64,000 bases of DNA from Geitlerinema sp. BBD 1991-9 (lineage in GTDB: Bacteria; Cyanobacteriota; Cyanobacteriia; Cyanobacteriales; Geitlerinemataceae): NCBI GenBank assembly GCA_001657325.1, contig LWRO01000013.1:1-64000 (forward strand), read 5' to 3'. The notes beneath the pieces were generated by a model that ran no database searches, was not told where the DNA came from, and was given only the letters and a program-made list of their open reading frames with translations. Shown in pieces: positions 60,497 through 64,000 of this stretch (positions are counted from its first letter, which is position 1; each line of letters begins with the position of its first letter). The translations under genes were made by a program, and so were the position numbers.

Positions 60497-61777
60497 CTAC
60501 GGCAGAATACCGCCAATCGCATCGTTCGGCCCGACAACGCAGATATACGGTTCGATAAAGTAATGACGGGCGACTTCCCGCGCCGCTTCAGCCGTGACCG
60601 TGCGAATCGCTTCGGGAAAGCGTTCGTCGAAATCGATCCCCAAACCGATCGTTTCGTACCAGCCGAGAACTTGGGCGATTTGAGAATTGGTTTGCTTTCC
60701 GAGGGCGTACTGTCCGAGCAATTTGTTTTTCGCCGTTTGCAATTCTTCCGGTGTCAACAACTCCGTCACGAGTCGATCGACTTCCTGGCGCAATCCATCG
60801 ATCGCGATCTGGGTGTTTTGAGGTGCCGTCCCCATATAGACGACAAACTGCGACGTATCGATGCGGGTTGGATAAAATGCAGACACGTCGTAAGCCAAGC
60901 CTCGCTTTTCCCGCAGTTCGACGAACAAGCGACTCGACAAACCGTTCCCGAGGTACGTGTTGAGGAGCTTCAAAGCGGCATAGTCGGGCGAAACGGGAAC
61001 GTCTTCCTTCGCAAGGGCAGAGGCGGCGAGATAGCCCAGCATGAGGATCGATTGTTGGGTTTCTTGTGGCAATCCCGTTACGATCGGACGCGCGGTAATA
61101 CTGGGTAAATCGAGGGCGGGTATCGGATTCGGTGGAATTTCCCAATCGCCCAAAACTTTTTCAACCGCCGCGATCGAGGTATCCGCATCGAGACATCCCG
61201 TCAAGCTGACGATGAGGTTGTCGGGACGAAAGTACGTCCGGTGAAACGCCAGCAAATCCGCCCGCGTCAAGCCTGCGACGCTGGCTTCCGTCCCCAAACT
61301 CGATCGAGCGTAGGGATGTTCGGCATACATCGCCTCTCGCAATTGGGAAAAAGCCACCGCAAACGGTTGCTCTTTCTGCGATCGAATTGCTTGCAGGTTC
61401 AAACGTCGTTCGAGTTCGACTTCAGCTTCGGGAAACGACGGAGCGCGAAGCAGCTCTGCAGAGAGGGATAAAATATCCTCGAAATCTGCCGAGACCGTTT
61501 TAAAACTTAGAAGAAAGTAATCCGTCGAGGTTTCAGCCCCCAGGCTCGCGCCCACCGATTCCACTCGCTCGGCGATGTCCATCGAGGACAGGGTGTCAGT
61601 TCCTTTCGTCATCACCGCCGCCAGTAAGTGAGAGATTCCCGCGCGATCGGGCATTTCGCAACGACTTCCCGCTTTAACGAACAGGCGGGCGGTCGTGATA
61701 TCAGCAGTTTTATTTTCAACGGCAATGACGACGATACCGTTTTTGAGGACTACGCGGCGGGCGATCCGTTGGGTCAT
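60497..61777 (-). CDS. M16 peptidase family protein, non-catalytic subunit
   Basis: The 426-residue protein has the M16B (pitrilysin-type) fold but lacks the zinc motif HxxEH: the matching segment reads HLLAA at 50-54. The C-terminal half has the partner-type R/Y segment SSRLFVELREKRGLAYDVSAFY, as in non-catalytic or structural subunits of heterodimeric M16 proteases. The ATG at 61777 (MTQRIARR) was used, since the 13-residue upstream extension is not conserved. Its active partner is at 61955-63268. Together they likely process peptides; the substrate is unknown. Confidence 0.9.
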   Translation of the reverse strand: MTQRIARRVVLKNGIVVIAVENKTADITTARLFVKAGSRCEMPDRAGISHLLAAVMTKGTDTLSSMDIAERVESVGASLGAETSTDYFLLSFKTVSADFEDILSLSAELLRAPSFPEAEVELERRLNLQAIRSQKEQPFAVAFSQLREAMYAEHPYARSSLGTEASVAGLTRADLLAFHRTYFRPDNLIVSLTGCLDADTSIAAVEKVLGDWEIPPNPIPALDLPSITARPIVTGLPQETQQSILMLGYLAASALAKEDVPVSPDYAALKLLNTYLGNGLSSRLFVELREKRGLAYDVSAFYPTRIDTSQFVVYMGTAPQNTQIAIDGLRQEVDRLVTELLTPEELQTAKNKLLGQYALGKQTNSQIAQVLGWYETIGLGIDFDERFPEAIRTVTAEAAREVARHYFIEPYICVVGPNDAIGGILP

Positions 61778-61954
61778 ATGGCTGCACTCCAGTGGGCGAA
61801 ATTGAGGAAAAAGCAAAGGTTCGTCAAGCTTAGTCGAGCAGGCGTACTAACACAGCCATCCGATGTTATGGCACGTCGCCATAAATCGCCATGCCAATAA
61901 CGTTCGACCAGATGAGACGTTGGCGGCTCGATCGAGTCGTCGAACTGGGGTAAC

Positions 61955-63268
61955 TCACCCCAACTCATCTCCAACCGCAATCGTAACGACGTAGCGATCG
62001 AGTCGGAGATAGTCGCGGGCAATTTGACGAAGGGTTTCGGCATCGAAAGCTTGGATGCGAGCGGGGTAAGCCACCGCAGTTTCTGCTCGATCGAGGGTTT
62101 GATAGTAGCCGTACAAGCCCGCCAGTTGCGCGGGGGTTTCCGTCGAAAAGGCGTAATCGTTTCGCAACTGTCGTTTGGCTCGATCGAGTTCGGCCTCGGG
62201 AATCAAATCGGCTTGCAATTGTCGCACCCGATCGACAATCGTTTGTTCGACCAAGTCTAAATACTCGGCATCGAGCCACGCACTAACAGTAAACAAGCTC
62301 GAATCCCGTTGTAGGGAAAAGGCACTGTTAATACCCTGCACCCATTGCCGCCGTTCTCGCAACTCCCGCACCAACCGCGACGACCGGCCGGCGGCGAGGA
62401 TGACTGATAAAACGTCTAAACCGTAGGCATCCCTCAGTCGATCGATTCCAGGCCCGGGCCAAGCGAGGGTTAACCGCGCCATTTCCAAGCGAGGCAGTCG
62501 TAACTCCCGCCGCCGAATTTCGTCGAGGGGGGGTTCTTCGGGAACCATCACCTGTGGATAGTCTGCGGGCGGCCGAAATTCTCGAAAACAGAGATCGACG
62601 CGATCGAGCGCTTCAGTTTCCGTCACGCCACCGACGACCACAACCGTCATTTTATTGGGTTGGTAGTGGAAGCTGTGGAAGTTTCGCATCTCTTGCGGCG
62701 ATCTCGCCCTCAAACTGTCTTCCGTTCCCAACACCGGACGACGATAGGGATGGTGGCGATACAGAGTATCCATCATCGCCTCGAACAGCAAATCGTCGGG
62801 ATTGTCGTAGCTTTGCAAAATTTCTTCGAGAACCACGTCCCGCTCGCGACTAAACTCGTCGTCGGGAATGCCCGCTCTCAACAACAGTTCCGCCAGGTGA
62901 GGCAGCGTATCGCCGAAGCGATCTGCCGCCGTCGTGATGAAAAAGTGAGCGTAGTCGTGACTCGTCGCCGCGTTGGTCATCCCCCCACAGCTTTCGATCG
63001 CTCGATCGAACGAACCCGGTGCGAGTCGCTCGGTGCCTTTAAAAATCATGTGTTCGAGGAAGTGTGCCATCCCCGACCATTCATCTGGCTCTGCCACCGC
63101 TCCAGCCTTAACCCATACGTCAGTGACGACCACGGGACTCGTTGGGAGGTATTGGTGAACGACCGTCAAGCCGTCGTCCCGGCGAAACGTTCGAGCGGGA
63201 CAGGTGATGTCAGGAGCCGAAAACACCCAACCCCGACTGCAAAAATGAGAGTGTTCGATTCGAGCCAT
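61955..63268 (-). CDS. M16 zinc peptidase, catalytic subunit
   Basis: The 437-residue protein has the inverted zinc motif HFLEH (residues 69-73) and the downstream acidic EVVLEE-like segment ERDVVLEEI that completes the zinc site. The remainder is the normal pitrilysin-like fold. The ATG at 63268 starts MARIEHSHF. Its partner without HxxEH is encoded 177 bp downstream. In many bacteria the two subunits form a heterodimeric protease that digests peptides in a closed chamber. The gene is followed upstream by 274 bp to the next gene. Confidence 0.93.
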   Translation of the reverse strand: MARIEHSHFCSRGWVFSAPDITCPARTFRRDDGLTVVHQYLPTSPVVVTDVWVKAGAVAEPDEWSGMAHFLEHMIFKGTERLAPGSFDRAIESCGGMTNAATSHDYAHFFITTAADRFGDTLPHLAELLLRAGIPDDEFSRERDVVLEEILQSYDNPDDLLFEAMMDTLYRHHPYRRPVLGTEDSLRARSPQEMRNFHSFHYQPNKMTVVVVGGVTETEALDRVDLCFREFRPPADYPQVMVPEEPPLDEIRRRELRLPRLEMARLTLAWPGPGIDRLRDAYGLDVLSVILAAGRSSRLVRELRERRQWVQGINSAFSLQRDSSLFTVSAWLDAEYLDLVEQTIVDRVRQLQADLIPEAELDRAKRQLRNDYAFSTETPAQLAGLYGYYQTLDRAETAVAYPARIQAFDAETLRQIARDYLRLDRYVVTIAVGDELG

Positions 63269-63542
63269 GAAGAATAGAAAAGAGTCGATCGCGCATCGAA
63301 GGTGCAAGGCTACGTCCTCCACGATCGAAGGTCGCACGAGCGCGACAGCAAACGAGTTAACGAGCCAAACCGCGAAAGACAGCCAGCAAAGAGGGGCTTT
63401 ACAGTCGATCGATTCGATCGACCGCGATGTCTTAGCCCATCCGTTGGCATCGCCTTATCAGATTAACGCTTTCCATACACCCACTTCGCAAGTTTCGCTA
63501 CAAAAGATCGATTTCTTTACAGTTCAACCTCTCCTCATCTCC

Positions 63543-64000
63543 TCATTCCCCCATCTCTCCTAAGGACTGTTTCGCACTCTCGGACACCTGGAGATCGACA
63601 TCGCCAGCCAGACGTTGCAGTGCAGGGCGCACGATCTCACCGCCGATGTTGCTCAACGCCTGCGCGACCCGCAAGCGCGTCTGAGCTTCGGGATGGTCGA
63701 TAAACGGTTCTAGCCAAGGGACAGCCTGGGTAGCTCCCATTTCTCCCAGCGCACCGATTGCGGTCACTTGAATCAACTCGTTCTCACTCTGAAGGGCTTC
63801 TTCTAACAGTTCGACGGCCTGGGGTTCGCCCATTTCGGCCAGGGCGGCGACAATACTCAAATGGACGATCCAATCGTTCGTACTGCGATACACCTGCACC
63901 AAATCCGGGTAAGCCTCGGCGAGCTGTAGCGCTCCCAACGCATCAGCAGCGGCGGCCTTCACGTCTAATTCCGGATCGTTATACAGCCGCAGTCGCAACA
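63543..64000 (-). CDS. HEAT-repeat protein, NblB-like (5' end outside window)
   Basis: The visible part has 152 codons and no start in the window, so the N-terminus is missing. The sequence is made of HEAT-like helical repeats, such as DVKAAAADALGALQLAEAYP, IVHLSIVAALAEMGEPQAVE and LIQVTAIGALGEMGATQAV. It most resembles NblB, a phycobilisome-degradation protein, and more broadly the bilin-lyase-type HEAT proteins of cyanobacteria. The last codons (GEMGE) overlap a purine-rich low-complexity run near the stop. The specific NblB assignment is less sure than the HEAT class. Confidence 0.7.
   Translation of the reverse strand, partial: LRLRLYNDPELDVKAAAADALGALQLAEAYPDLVQVYRSTNDWIVHLSIVAALAEMGEPQAVELLEEALQSENELIQVTAIGALGEMGATQAVPWLEPFIDHPEAQTRLRVAQALSNIGGEIVRPALQRLAGDVDLQVSESAKQSLGEMGE

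Noticed and set aside
60407-61108. 233-codon plus-strand frame across the M16 subunit gene
   Set aside because: It is a shadow of the minus-strand peptidase, which has clear family motifs.

Overview
The window looks like chromosomal DNA of a filamentous, Oscillatoria/Geitlerinema/Leptolyngbya-type cyanobacterium. The evidence is the set of lineage-typical genes: short cyanobacterial families (DUF1825, DUF4327, DUF2358), an SLH-domain outer-membrane porin, a thylakoid-type PrxQ, a plant-type 2Fe-2S ferredoxin, a threonyl-tRNA synthetase without a TGS domain, an ArsA/Get3-like ATPase with a C-terminal HSP20-like domain, and an NblB-like HEAT protein. The hexamer CGATCG (the core of the cyanobacterial HIP1 repeat) is extremely frequent: 8 copies in the first 1.25 kb, where chance predicts about 0.3. 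I have not assigned a species.

Layout. 0.2-2.9 kb: an alpha-E protein and a circularly permuted ATP-grasp protein, both on the minus strand. 3.1-5.8 kb: a short mobile element and a large sensor kinase. 5.8-6.9 kb: empty DNA. 6.9-8.7 kb: a small accessory cluster of an RHH-like regulator, an HNH endonuclease behind a possible attenuator, and an unknown 129-residue protein. 8.8-9.5 kb: surE. 10.0-10.46 kb: a decaying hicBA toxin-antitoxin pair next to a truncated repeat. 10.5-14.7 kb: aldo/keto reductase, DUF4336 protein and a nucleoside-phosphorylase-like protein of unknown function. 14.7-16.2 kb: a 173-bp direct repeat pair around a DUF1993 gene and a frameshifted integrase. 16.2-30.7 kb: mostly housekeeping (prxQ, tsaE, alpha/beta hydrolase, glycosyltransferase, gamma-glutamyltransferase, multicopper oxidase, thrS, acyltransferase, glutaredoxin-like, murE, tRNA-Ser, ferredoxin). 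30.8-41 kb: coiled-coil/DMT transporter fusion, nuclease, tyrS, PBP1, DUF1825, tsaB, VOC protein, ArsA-like ATPase, DUF2358. 41.2-44.7 kb: secreted and membrane proteins of unknown function in an apparent operon. 45.2-48.8 kb: a second sensor kinase and an SLH porin. 49-57.7 kb: an accessory stretch with an AAC(6')-like acetyltransferase, a second intact mobile element, a 1797-residue PA14/Calx-beta/pectin-lyase/RTX protein, an unknown protein and an IS630-type transposase remnant. 57.7-64 kb: priA, two M16 peptidase subunits and an NblB-like protein cut by the window edge.

The most interesting items are (1) a ~101-103 bp MITE-like element with 12-bp inverted ends and perfect 8-bp target duplications at two loci; (2) three RNA segments upstream of the HNH gene that can form mutually exclusive hairpins; (3) the modular 1797-residue protein; (4) a multicopper oxidase with Arg in place of a predicted copper-binding His; and (5) the 41-44 kb operon of unrecognised secreted and membrane proteins. 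No CRISPR array, rRNA or complete insertion sequence was seen. Functional names rest on motif and family recognition by eye; no database search was run.
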